Shown: positions 46,007 through 56,257 of the stretch, piece after piece
Layout of the letters: each line of letters begins with the position of its first letter
How positions within the stretch are numbered: the stretch's first letter is position 1
NCBI GenBank assembly: GCA_947632375.1
Contig: CANRPF010000002.1
Location: forward strand, 1-64,000
Source of the DNA: an uncultured Bacilli bacterium
Lineage (GTDB): Bacteria; Bacillota_I; Bacilli_A; RF39; UBA660
Direction of reading: 5' to 3'
DNA length: 64,000 bases
Notes under the pieces: model-generated
Database searches by the model: none
Told to the model about the DNA's origin: nothing
The model's input: only the letters and a program-made list of their open reading frames with translations
Position numbers and translations under genes: made by a program

Positions 46007-46534
46007 TTATTTTTTTGGTGCTAAAATCATAGTCATTGTTCTACCTTCTAATTTAGGACTAGTTTCTATTACTGCAACATCATTCAATGCATCAGCAAAT
46101 TTTAAAAGTACTTCTTTACCTAAATCGGTATGAGCCATTTGACGGCCTTTAAATCTTAAAGAAGCTTTTATTTTATGTCCTTTAGCTAGATAGCTAGAGG
46201 CATTCTTCTTCCTTGTTTCGAAATCATGCACGTCAATAGTTACAGACAATTGATATTCTTTTATTTCTTTATTATTTTCTCTTTGACGTTTAAGAGCTTC
46301 TTTTTGTTTTTTTTGTTTTTCATAACGGTATCTATTATAATCCATTATTTTTCCAACTGCTTTTCCTGGTGTTTGACTCATTAAAACTAAATCCAAATTG
46401 GCATAATTAGCTAGAGTTAATGCATCTGCTAATTTTTTTGTTCCCATCTGCTCTCCATTTGGACCTATTACCATTAATTCACTAACCTTTATATTTTCAT
46501 TTATAGGTAGTTCATCTTTTTTTACGTTTGCTAT
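46007..46534 (-). CDS. infC: Translation initiation factor IF-3, AUA start
   Basis: A 175-residue IF-3. Homology extends upstream of the first in-frame ATG: ANVKKDELPINENIKVSE then LMVIGPNGEQMG is the standard IF-3 N-terminus. No ATG, GTG or TTG lies in frame at the right place. The codon ATA at 46534-46532 lies 7 bases after GGAGGTG and is the only fitting start. infC genes are known for rare starts (AUU and others), used for self-control by IF-3. The C-domain (KGRQMAHTDLG) is intact. Confidence 0.92.
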   Translation of the reverse strand: MANVKKDELPINENIKVSELMVIGPNGEQMGTKKLADALTLANYANLDLVLMSQTPGKAVGKIMDYNRYRYEKQKKQKEALKRQRENNKEIKEYQLSVTIDVHDFETRKKNASSYLAKGHKIKASLRFKGRQMAHTDLGKEVLLKFADALNDVAVIETSPKLEGRTMTMILAPKK

Positions 46535-46544
46535 AAAAACGCAC

Positions 46545-46664
46545 CTCCATAAATTTAAAAAGTGAATACAATTGTATCCACTTAAAAGCTTATAAATTGG
46601 CTTCTTACCTATCGCTTTATTAGCAATCAGGTGGATGTGGATACATCGCTTTCCTTTTTAATTC
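46545..46664 (-). promoter_or_regulatory. L20-type attenuator leader of infC-rpmI-rplT
   Basis: The leader ends in a terminator hairpin, AGTGGATACAA / TTGTATTCACT, with T5 (about 46555-46583). Upstream, GTATCCAC (46637-46644) is exactly complementary to GTGGATAC in the 5' arm of that terminator (46574-46581), giving an antiterminator alternative. In B. subtilis L20 represses this operon by attenuation; the arrangement here fits. Confidence 0.8.
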
Positions 46665-46670
46665 CTAATT

Positions 46671-46698
46671 ATTATAACATTTTATATAAATTTGTCAA
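46671..46698 (-). promoter_or_regulatory. Sigma-A promoter of infC operon
   Basis: On the minus strand TTGACA (46693-46698), 16-base spacer, extended -10 TGTTATAAT (TATAAT at 46671-46676). Confidence 0.85.
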
Positions 46699-46702
46699 CT
46701 AA

Positions 46703-47389
46703 TTATTTTTTAGTTAATTTATCTATTAAAGCCATATTTTTTGTTTTCATAAAATATGATTCATCAAAAATAATTTTTTTAATATAGTCTTTATTATCTT
46801 TATAAAGTTTCTTTATATCTTTAACTTCATAATTAATTTTACTTTTTATTTTAGGTTTAAAAATATAATTTATAATAACTACTATCTCACTTAGAATCAT
46901 TATTATAATTATTATATTAATAATATAATTTTTATTTAAAATAGATACTATATTAGATGCTATTTTAGTATTTATATTACTACTTAGTTGTATACCTAAT
47001 AATAAAATAGTACCTACTCCTATAATCCAAGACTTAATTTTACCTATTTTAGATGATTTACCTAAAGAACCTGATAATACATTTTTAAAATTTATTATAA
47101 TTATTAATAATTCTAATATTAAAGAAGCTATAACAAAAGGATATTTCATAATAAGTATAATAAATATTGATATAGATAATAATTTATCAGATAATTTATC
47201 TAATAATGATCCAAATATAGTTGCAACATGCCATAATCTTGCTAAAAATCCATCAAATGCATCAGTTAATAAAACTAATATTAAAATAACTAAAAATATA
47301 TCTGCAGATAGAAATTTATAAAATATAGGCATTAATAAACTACAAATAATTCTTGAAAAAGTTAATAAATTAACAAATATTTTTTTCAT
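46703..47389 (-). CDS. CDP-alcohol phosphatidyltransferase (PgsA-like)
   Basis: A 228-residue membrane enzyme with the complete family motif D-x2-DG-x2-AR-x8-G-x3-D-x3-D, here DAFDGFLARLWHVATIFG then SLLDKLSDK. About five membrane helices. It may make phosphatidylglycerophosphate, but the C-terminal soluble tail of about 60 residues is not typical of PgsA, so the acceptor is open. Third gene of the fmt operon on this strand. Confidence 0.75.
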   Translation of the reverse strand: MKKIFVNLLTFSRIICSLLMPIFYKFLSADIFLVILILVLLTDAFDGFLARLWHVATIFGSLLDKLSDKLLSISIFIILIMKYPFVIASLILELLIIIINFKNVLSGSLGKSSKIGKIKSWIIGVGTILLLGIQLSSNINTKIASNIVSILNKNYIINIIIIIMILSEIVVIINYIFKPKIKSKINYEVKDIKKLYKDNKDYIKKIIFDESYFMKTKNMALIDKLTKK

Positions 47390-47401
47390 TTTTCATTTCC
47401 T

Positions 47402-48049
47402 TTAATTATCAAAATTTAAAATATAATTTACAAATTCATTATTTATTTCTATTTTATATATTTTTTCTTTATCAGAATATACAACAATATTATTTAAAAT
47501 ATCATTTATAGAAATACTATATTTATATACTTTAGTATCTTCTTTATCTTCAATATATGCTTTATTTTGTTTTATTGTTCTTAAAAGATATTCTATACTT
47601 AACATATTAGTATCTATTCCTAAATCTATTTGAGTTTCTTCATTATTTATTATTTCATATAATAATCCATCTTTAATAATTATCTTTTTTATAACACTAT
47701 TTTCTTCTAAATATCCATTAATTATCATATCTTTTAAAGACCCATTAATTATATAAGTAACTCCTCCTTTATTTATTACAAAATTTATATTATGTGTTTC
47801 ATTTTGTAATTTTTTTTGTTTTGAAACATAGTTATCACTACTTACAAATGATTCATTAGTTGTTACTTCTTCTTGTTTATCACTATCTTCTACATTTACT
47901 CTACTTGCAATAGCTGCTAAAACAAATAATATAATAAAGAATATTAAATAACCACTTAATTTAAATAATGCTTTTCTTCTTGGATTTTCATCTAATTCTT
48001 TTTTAAAACTTTTTAATTTTTCTAACCTGCTTTTATTATCATTCTTCAT
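47402..48049 (-). CDS. Single-pass membrane protein of unknown function
   Basis: A 215-residue protein with a Lys-rich cytoplasmic start, one transmembrane helix (about 31-51) and an external domain of about 160 residues. No family recognised. It overlaps the end of fmt by 11 bases and is followed 12 bases later by the phosphatidyltransferase gene. Confidence 0.6.
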   Translation of the reverse strand: MKNDNKSRLEKLKSFKKELDENPRRKALFKLSGYLIFFIILFVLAAIASRVNVEDSDKQEEVTTNESFVSSDNYVSKQKKLQNETHNINFVINKGGVTYIINGSLKDMIINGYLEENSVIKKIIIKDGLLYEIINNEETQIDLGIDTNMLSIEYLLRTIKQNKAYIEDKEDTKVYKYSISINDILNNIVVYSDKEKIYKIEINNEFVNYILNFDN

Positions 48050-48965
48050 TTACAAACATCCCTAAAATACTTGTCTTTCTTCCATTTAAGTAAGAACTAA
48101 CTGTCATTGCTTTTTTAGATGCTGGTATAAATTCTGTTATTATTACTTCTCCATCAAGACAACCTATCCCAAATCCATCTTTATAAATATTTTGTATTTT
48201 ATTAATAGTACTTTTACATTTATTAAATCTTATTTTAAGAACTTTATATTCTATTCCTTCTAAAATAAAATAACTACGATTATATAAAGCTCTTACTTTA
48301 TTATATATATCTTTATATGGTTTATTAAAATCTAATTTTTCATCTTTTCTTTTTATAGTATATGCAAAAGATACTTCATCAATATTTTGTTTATAACTTT
48401 TAACTTTTCCACCTATTATTAAAGGTAAAGTTTCGATTAAAAGATTACTTCCTAAAATACTTAATTTTTCACTTAGAGTATTTATGTTATCATCATATTC
48501 AATTTTTATTTTTTCTTGACTAATAATATCCCCATCATCCATACCTACATCCATATACATAATAGTTATACCTGTTTCATCATCACCATTTAAAATAGAT
48601 GCATGAATTGGAGCTCCTCCTCTATATTTGGGAAGAAGTGATGCATGAACATTTATACATTTATATTTTGGTAAATCTAAAATTACTTTTGGAATAATTT
48701 GACCATATGCACAAGTTATAATTATATCTGGTTTACAATCTATTATTTTTTGATAATCTTCTTTAATATTATTTGGTGTAAATACTTCTATATTATTTTT
48801 TAATGCTTCTTCTTTAATAGGACTTGGAGTAAGTATTTTTTTTCTTCCAACAAAACTATCTGGTTGAGTAACAACTAATACTACGTTAGTTTTTTCTATA
48901 AGTTTTTTTAAAACAGGTACTGAGAATTCTGGTGTTCCCATAAAGATAACTTTTAAATCTTTCAT
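48039..48965 (-). CDS. fmt: Methionyl-tRNA formyltransferase
   Basis: A 308-residue enzyme that formylates initiator Met-tRNA. FMGTPEFSVPVL at the start, CINVHASLLPKYRGGAPI (catalytic His and Asn) and GMDDGDI are intact, followed by the tRNA-binding C-terminal barrel. AGGAGG lies just before the ATG. Confidence 0.96.
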   Translation of the reverse strand: MKDLKVIFMGTPEFSVPVLKKLIEKTNVVLVVTQPDSFVGRKKILTPSPIKEEALKNNIEVFTPNNIKEDYQKIIDCKPDIIITCAYGQIIPKVILDLPKYKCINVHASLLPKYRGGAPIHASILNGDDETGITIMYMDVGMDDGDIISQEKIKIEYDDNINTLSEKLSILGSNLLIETLPLIIGGKVKSYKQNIDEVSFAYTIKRKDEKLDFNKPYKDIYNKVRALYNRSYFILEGIEYKVLKIRFNKCKSTINKIQNIYKDGFGIGCLDGEVIITEFIPASKKAMTVSSYLNGRKTSILGMFVNEE

Positions 48966-48974
48966 ATATCCTCC

Positions 48975-50198
48975 TTAATATTTTAAGTTGTTTTCATCAT
49001 CAACATATTTTAACTCTATATAATTATCTGAATTAGTTGGTAAATCTTTTTCATTCAATAAAGAATTAGTTGAGTTATTAATAATAGAATAAATTATTGC
49101 AAATAAAGGTACTCCTATAATCATTCCAACAAAACCAAATAAAGCTCCAAATACTAATATTGAAAATAATACCCAGAATGATGATAATCCTGTATTTTTT
49201 CCTAATATTTTAGGTCCTAAGAACATTCCATCAAATTGTTGTAATATGAATATAAATACTATAAATCCAACTACTTTGTTAGGATTTATTAAAAGTATTA
49301 ATATAACACTTGGCACAGCACCTATAAATGGTCCAAAATAAGGTATTATATTAGTTACTCCTACTAATACAGATATAAGTACTGCATATGGCATTTTAAA
49401 TATAAACATAAATGCAAAACATATTAAACCTATTATTAATGAATCTATTATTTTTCCTAAGAAAAAACCTCCAAATACTTTATTTATATATCTTGTATTA
49501 TATAATATTTTATTAGCAAGCTTTTTATTAGATAAACTATATATTAATTTTTTAGTTTGTCCAATATATTTTTCTTTATTAAATAATAAATATATACTAA
49601 TAATAAATCCAATAACAAAGTTATATATAATTTTTATAAGACCTATAAATCCACTAGATATCATAATAAATATTTCATCTAATTTAGGAGTTATTTTTGT
49701 ATTTATTAAGTTATTAATATAATTACTTATAGTTTCATAATTATCTAATATTATTTTTTCTGTATGTTCATTTGTAAATGTTTTTAATAAGTAATCTTTT
49801 ATATTATTTATATAAGTTGGTATATTAGCGACTATATTTTGTATACTAGTAAATAGTTCTGGAAAAACTATAAATAATATAAAATATAATAATATAAGAA
49901 ATATAATACTTGATAATAATATAGAAGAAAATCTAATAATTGATTGCTTTTTTTTAGTTTTTAAATTTTTATATAATTTATTAAATAGTTTTTTTTCAAA
50001 TATTTTAATTAATGGATTTAACATATAAGCTATAATTAATCCATATATAAATGGTGTAAATACTTTTATTATATTTAAAAGAAATGAACTTATATTATTT
50101 ATTCTAAGTATTATGAAATAAAATATTATACTTAATAATATAACACTTAAAATACTTAAAGAAAATTTTACATATTTGTCTTCAAAAATTTTTTTCAT
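48975..50198 (-). CDS. AI-2E family transporter
   Basis: A 407-residue membrane protein with eight predicted helices and the family region GVTNIIPYFGPFIGAVPSV and the late GMIIGVPLFAIIYSI. Family members export AI-2 or carry out Na+/H+ exchange; the substrate here is unknown. I start at the ATG after AAGTGAT; an in-frame GTG three codons upstream is part of the site. Confidence 0.85.
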   Translation of the reverse strand: MKKIFEDKYVKFSLSILSVILLSIIFYFIILRINNISSFLLNIIKVFTPFIYGLIIAYMLNPLIKIFEKKLFNKLYKNLKTKKKQSIIRFSSILLSSIIFLILLYFILFIVFPELFTSIQNIVANIPTYINNIKDYLLKTFTNEHTEKIILDNYETISNYINNLINTKITPKLDEIFIMISSGFIGLIKIIYNFVIGFIISIYLLFNKEKYIGQTKKLIYSLSNKKLANKILYNTRYINKVFGGFFLGKIIDSLIIGLICFAFMFIFKMPYAVLISVLVGVTNIIPYFGPFIGAVPSVILILLINPNKVVGFIVFIFILQQFDGMFLGPKILGKNTGLSSFWVLFSILVFGALFGFVGMIIGVPLFAIIYSIINNSTNSLLNEKDLPTNSDNYIELKYVDDENNLKY

Positions 50199-50311
50199 AA
50201 ATATCACTTATAATTTAGTATAACATAAAAATTTAACAGTAAAGTAAAAAGAATGTTATTTATGTTATATTTTATTTAGAATTAATCATAATAATAATGG
50301 TGAGGAATATT

Positions 50312-51694
50312 GTGAAAACAAAAGACTTTATAAATAAAATGTTTAAAGACTGTAATGATTTAATATATAAAAAAATAAAAGTAAATTTTAAAACTTTTCA
50401 CTTATTCTTTCTAGAAACTTTATCAAGTTCTGATAAAGTTAATGATTATATCCTAAAAGGAATAGCTAATTTTAAATTTAATATTTATAAAGATCTTCCC
50501 TCACCAAATTTTATTGAAATTGATAACATTGATAAAATAGAATATTATCTTTGTAATGGGTATGCAATAATTTTATATAATAAAAAAATATATGGTGTTG
50601 AAGTTAAAGCTGATTTAGATAGAAGTATTTCAGAGTCTACAACAGATCCTTCTTTATATGGACCAAAAGATTCATTAGTAGAAAATATACAAAAAAACTT
50701 AGGTTTAATAAAAAGAAGATTAAAAACTTCTCATTTAAAAAATAAAATTAATGTTATTGGTAGAGATACTAAAACAATAACTAATATTTTATATATAGAT
50801 AATATAACTGATAAGAAATTAGTTGATGATATAGATAATAAATTAAAAAATATAGATGTTGATAGTATATTAGATGCTGGTATTTTAAAAAAATTTTTAA
50901 CTAAAAGATTTAATCCGTTTCCAACAATACAATTATCTGAAAGACCTGATGTTATATGTAATGCTTTATTAAATGGTAAAATAGCAATACTAGTTGATTC
51001 TTCACCTTATGTATTAATTTTACCTGCTTTTTTAGTTGATTTTTTTAATCCTATATCAGATAACTATACTAAATCTATTAATACTAATTTTTTAAAGTTT
51101 TTACGTGTATTATGTTTTATAATGTCAATTATAATTCCTGCTTATTACATAGCCATTACAAATTATAATCAAGAAACTATTCCGCTACCCTTATTAATAA
51201 ATTTTTCAACACAGCGAAGTGGTGTTCCCTTCCCTGCAATTGTTGAGGCTTTAGTTATGCTATTTACATGCGAAATTTTAAAAGAAAGCGATTTACGTTT
51301 TCCTAATAATTATGGTTCTGCTATTTCTATTTTAGGAGCTTTAGTACTTGGTGAAGCTGCTGTTAATGCTGGTATAGTAAGTCCTATTATGATTATAGTT
51401 GTTGCAATAACTTATATTTGTAGTTTACTTTTTAATGATAGTGAAATTACAGGTGCTATAAGGACATGGCGATTTATATTTTTAATTTTTGCCGCTATTT
51501 ATGGTCTTTATGGTATAGGTCTTGGTTTTATTGCATTTTTAATTAATATTACCAGCTACAAATCAATGTATTTGAATTATACTTTTCCACTCGATCCTAC
51601 TGATAAAACATATATGAAAGATACAATATTTTCATTGGAAAATAATAAAAGAAGTAAGTTTTTAACTAAGAATACAACTAGAGGTAAGAAATGA
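50312..51694 (+). CDS. gerKA: Spore germinant receptor subunit A (GerA family)
   Basis: A 460-residue receptor subunit in the spore inner membrane. N-terminal soluble domain (about 1-260), with STTDPSLYGPKDSLVENIQKN broken by a few changes, then four or five membrane helices containing RSGVPFPAIVEALVM and LGALVLGEAAVNAGIVSP. The start is GTG after GAGGAATATT; an ATG five codons upstream has no site. First of a gerA-gerC-gerB type operon; the symbol follows the B. subtilis K operon by order only. Confidence 0.9.
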   Translation: MKTKDFINKMFKDCNDLIYKKIKVNFKTFHLFFLETLSSSDKVNDYILKGIANFKFNIYKDLPSPNFIEIDNIDKIEYYLCNGYAIILYNKKIYGVEVKADLDRSISESTTDPSLYGPKDSLVENIQKNLGLIKRRLKTSHLKNKINVIGRDTKTITNILYIDNITDKKLVDDIDNKLKNIDVDSILDAGILKKFLTKRFNPFPTIQLSERPDVICNALLNGKIAILVDSSPYVLILPAFLVDFFNPISDNYTKSINTNFLKFLRVLCFIMSIIIPAYYIAITNYNQETIPLPLLINFSTQRSGVPFPAIVEALVMLFTCEILKESDLRFPNNYGSAISILGALVLGEAAVNAGIVSPIMIIVVAITYICSLLFNDSEITGAIRTWRFIFLIFAAIYGLYGIGLGFIAFLINITSYKSMYLNYTFPLDPTDKTYMKDTIFSLENNKRSKFLTKNTTRGKK

Positions 51695-52773
51695 AAAAAA
51701 TAATATTTTTAATTATATTTATGTTGTTTTTAAGTGGTTGTAATACTAATTATAATAGTTTAAATGATTTAGGTATAGTTTCTAGTTTGATAATAGATAA
51801 AGTTGATAATGATTACGTTACATATATTGAAATTTATAAAGAGGAAAAAAGTGAAAATAAAAGTAAAAAGTCATCTTATTTTATAAAAGGAAAAGCTGAT
51901 ACTATTAAAGGTGCTATGAATGAGGCTTCTTTAACTCTTTCAAAGGATCTTTATTTTTCTCATATTAATGCAGTTATTTTTTCTAAAAATGCTGTTGATG
52001 ATAATTTAGATAATTTATTTAATTATTTAGAAAGAAGAATAGATTTAAATTCTAATTTTTATATTTTAGTTAGTGATGATATAAAAAGTTTAATGAAAGC
52101 TAAAGACAATGATAATCCTATTCTAGGTGAAAAGATAAAAGGTATTATTACTTATAGTACTAATAATGGTTCTTTAATTGAATATGATTTTTTAGAAAAA
52201 TTATATAATTTTGTTAATCCTAAAATAGATGTATTTTTAAATAAGATAGAAGTTAAAGATGATAATACATTAATAAAAAATGCTTATGTTTTTAAAGAAA
52301 ATAAAATTGCAACTACTTTAAATGAAAATGAAATTAAATTAACAAATTTATTAAAGAATAAAAATAATATTTATTTTACTTTTAATGATAAAGATGAAAA
52401 ACATTATTTTATTTTAAAAATTGATAATAGTAAAACTAAGTATTCGTTTAAAGATGGTATTAGTATAGATATTGAAATAAAGGCAACTCTTGATGCTTTT
52501 GGTGAAGATTTAGATTTAAAAAAAGAATCTACTATTAATAGTTTAAATGATATTGCAAGTAGACATTTAAGTAATTCTTTAAAAAATTTAATAATAAAAT
52601 TAAGAAATAATAAAACAGATATATTAGGTATTAATAATAGAATATATAAAACATATGGAAATCAAAAAAGAGATTTTTTTAAAGATGATATAAAAATTAA
52701 AGTTAATGTAGTTACTAATAAAAAGGGATTAGTTTTAAATACTCTTGGAGGGGAAAATGGAAAAAAGCAATGA
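51691..52773 (+). CDS. gerKC: Germinant receptor lipoprotein subunit C
   Basis: A 360-residue lipoprotein with signal peptide and lipobox LSGC (Cys about 17) followed by the Ger(x)C N-terminal block DLGIVSSLIIDKV. The family has an all-alpha/beta three-domain fold in the spore inner membrane. Overlaps gerKA by 4 bases. Confidence 0.9.
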   Translation: MKKIIFLIIFMLFLSGCNTNYNSLNDLGIVSSLIIDKVDNDYVTYIEIYKEEKSENKSKKSSYFIKGKADTIKGAMNEASLTLSKDLYFSHINAVIFSKNAVDDNLDNLFNYLERRIDLNSNFYILVSDDIKSLMKAKDNDNPILGEKIKGIITYSTNNGSLIEYDFLEKLYNFVNPKIDVFLNKIEVKDDNTLIKNAYVFKENKIATTLNENEIKLTNLLKNKNNIYFTFNDKDEKHYFILKIDNSKTKYSFKDGISIDIEIKATLDAFGEDLDLKKESTINSLNDIASRHLSNSLKNLIIKLRNNKTDILGINNRIYKTYGNQKRDFFKDDIKIKVNVVTNKKGLVLNTLGGENGKKQ

Positions 52774-53752
52774 AAAAGATGTTTTATCATTAACTCATTT
52801 TTTCTCAAAAGCATTATTTATGGGAATAGGATTAAGTAAGATTTTGATAACTGCTAAAGAATCTGCTATTTTTAGTATTATTTTAGGTACAATATTAGGA
52901 TATTTTTTATTAAAAATAATATTAAATATAAATTATAATAATAGATTAATAAATAAAATAATTATGTTTATTATTCTTTATACTTTATTTATAATTGGTA
53001 TTGCAGAATATGTTAATTTAATATCTAATATTTATTTAATAGATACTGATAAGTTTTTTATTATACTTCCATTAATTATTATAATATTTTATATGAATTC
53101 TAAAGAATTAAATGTTCATTTTAAAGTATCTTATTTATTATTTGCAATATTTATTTTATTATATTTAATTTCTATACTATCTCTTACTACTGAGGTAAGG
53201 CCTCTTAATTTATTACCTTTATTTAATACAAATATAAAAAAAATATTACTTTGTTCGCTTGAATTTGCTTTGTATTCTGTAACACCTAATATTTTATATG
53301 GTAACTTTATTAAAAATTATAAAAATATACAAAAAAAGATTGCTAAAAGATATTTAATTTCATGTTTTTCTATTATGTTAATTGCTATTTTAACACAAGG
53401 TATTTTAGGTATAGAATTAATTAAATTATTTAAATATCCTGAATATGTAATATTAAAAAAAATTAGTATATTAGATTTTATAAATAATATTGAAAATCTT
53501 TTATCATTTTTCTGGATATTTATAATATTTATGTATTTGAGTATTTGTAGTAAAGAATTATGTATGATAGTAAAAGATTTATTAAAAAATAAATATATTT
53601 ATCCAATATTTATGATTATATCTTTATATTTTATTACTAAATATATTTTTGAAAATATAAATTATTTATTGCTATTATATAATTATTTATGGATAATTTG
53701 TCTTATAATTTTAATTATTTATGTTTTAATAAATTTAAAAAAAGAAAAATAA
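52757..53752 (+). CDS. gerKB: Germinant receptor permease-like subunit B
   Basis: A 331-residue membrane protein of the amino-acid-permease-like GerB/EndoA family, with ten helices and EVRPLNLLPLF after the fourth or fifth. The ATG at 52757 lies 6 bases after GGAGGGG; a TTG four codons earlier precedes the site. Overlaps gerKC by 17 bases. Confidence 0.88.
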   Translation: MEKSNEKDVLSLTHFFSKALFMGIGLSKILITAKESAIFSIILGTILGYFLLKIILNINYNNRLINKIIMFIILYTLFIIGIAEYVNLISNIYLIDTDKFFIILPLIIIIFYMNSKELNVHFKVSYLLFAIFILLYLISILSLTTEVRPLNLLPLFNTNIKKILLCSLEFALYSVTPNILYGNFIKNYKNIQKKIAKRYLISCFSIMLIAILTQGILGIELIKLFKYPEYVILKKISILDFINNIENLLSFFWIFIIFMYLSICSKELCMIVKDLLKNKYIYPIFMIISLYFITKYIFENINYLLLLYNYLWIICLIILIIYVLINLKKEK

Positions 53753-53755
53753 TTA

Positions 53756-53766
<11 letters not shown>
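53740..53766. terminator. Bidirectional terminator after the ger operon
   Basis: AGAAAAATAAT / ATTATTTTTCT, a near-perfect palindrome shared by the two convergent gene ends. Confidence 0.6.
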
Positions 53767-55157
<1,391 letters not shown>

Positions 55158-55205
55158 TTACCTCAATTAAAATTAATATAGCATAAAAAAAATAATGAGT
55201 AAATA

Positions 55206-56240
55206 TTATTCATTATTCTTTTCAATGAACATAGCATCTCCAAATGAGAAGAATCTATATTTATTTTTTACAGCAATATTATATGCATTTAAAATATATT
55301 CTTTTTTTGATAATGCGCTAACTAACATTAAAAGAGTACTTTTTGGTAAATGAAAATTAGTTATTAATCCATCAATTGCTTTAAATTTATAACCGGGATA
55401 TATAAATATATCTGTAAAACCACTACAAGGTACAAAGTCTTTATTATTTGTAAGTATTGTTTCTAATGTTCTTGTAGTTGTAGTACCTACTGCAATAATT
55501 CTTTTATTATCTTTACGAGCTTTATTTAATATATCTGCTGTTTCTTTACTCATCATATAAAATTCACTATGCATTTTATGTTTAGTTACATCATCAACAG
55601 TGACAGGTCTAAAAGTACCTAGACCGACATGTAATGTTATATTAACTATAGTTATTCCTTTATTTTTTAACTCATTTAATAAATCTTCAGTAAAATGTAG
55701 GCCTGCTGTTGGAGCGGCTGCAGAACCATAAACATCTGCATATACAGTTTGATATCGATTTTGATCTTTTAATTTTTCATGAATATAAGGTGGTAGTGGC
55801 ATTGTTCCTAAATCATTTAATATTTCCATCAATATCCCTTTGTATATCAATTCTACTTTTGTTATACCTTCTTCTAAAACTTCGATAACTTTTGCTTTTA
55901 GGCAACCATTTCCAAAATTAATAATTGTATCTTTTTTTAATCTTTTCTGAGGCTTTGCTAAGCATTCCCAAATATTATTACCTTTATCTTTTAAAAGTAG
56001 CAATTCTATAACAGCGTGTGTTTCTTCTTTTTCTCCAATTAATCTTGCTGGTATTACTTTAGTGTCATTTAAAACTAATACATCATCTTTATTTAAAATA
56101 TCTACTATTTCATAAAATTTTTTATGTTCTATATTACCATATTTATCTAATACCATTAATCTACTAGAACTTCTATTTTCCAAAGGAGTTTGTGCGATTA
56201 ATTCTTCATCTAAATCATAATTAAAATCTTCAGTTTTAAT
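55206..56240 (-). CDS. queA: S-adenosylmethionine:tRNA ribosyltransferase-isomerase, probable AUU start
   Basis: A 344-residue enzyme of queuosine synthesis. [15 protein letters not shown] block, [17 protein letters not shown] region (here [13 protein letters not shown]) and [10 protein letters not shown] are intact. Homology runs upstream of any normal start: [25 protein letters not shown] matches the standard N-terminus, and the codon where the Met should be is ATT (56240-56238), 5 bases after GGGTGAT. ATG in the other frame there gives TAT TAT TAA. A TTG at 56183 would cut off 19 conserved residues. Confidence 0.9.
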   Translation of the reverse strand: MKTEDFNYDLDEELIAQTPLENRSSSRLMVLDKYGNIEHKKFYEIVDILNKDDVLVLNDTKVIPARLIGEKEETHAVIELLLLKDKGNNIWECLAKPQKRLKKDTIINFGNGCLKAKVIEVLEEGITKVELIYKGILMEILNDLGTMPLPPYIHEKLKDQNRYQTVYADVYGSAAAPTAGLHFTEDLLNELKNKGITIVNITLHVGLGTFRPVTVDDVTKHKMHSEFYMMSKETADILNKARKDNKRIIAVGTTTTRTLETILTNNKDFVPCSGFTDIFIYPGYKFKAIDGLITNFHLPKSTLLMLVSALSKKEYILNAYNIAVKNKYRFFSFGDAMFIEKNNE

Positions 56241-56257
56241 AATACATCACCCATTCT

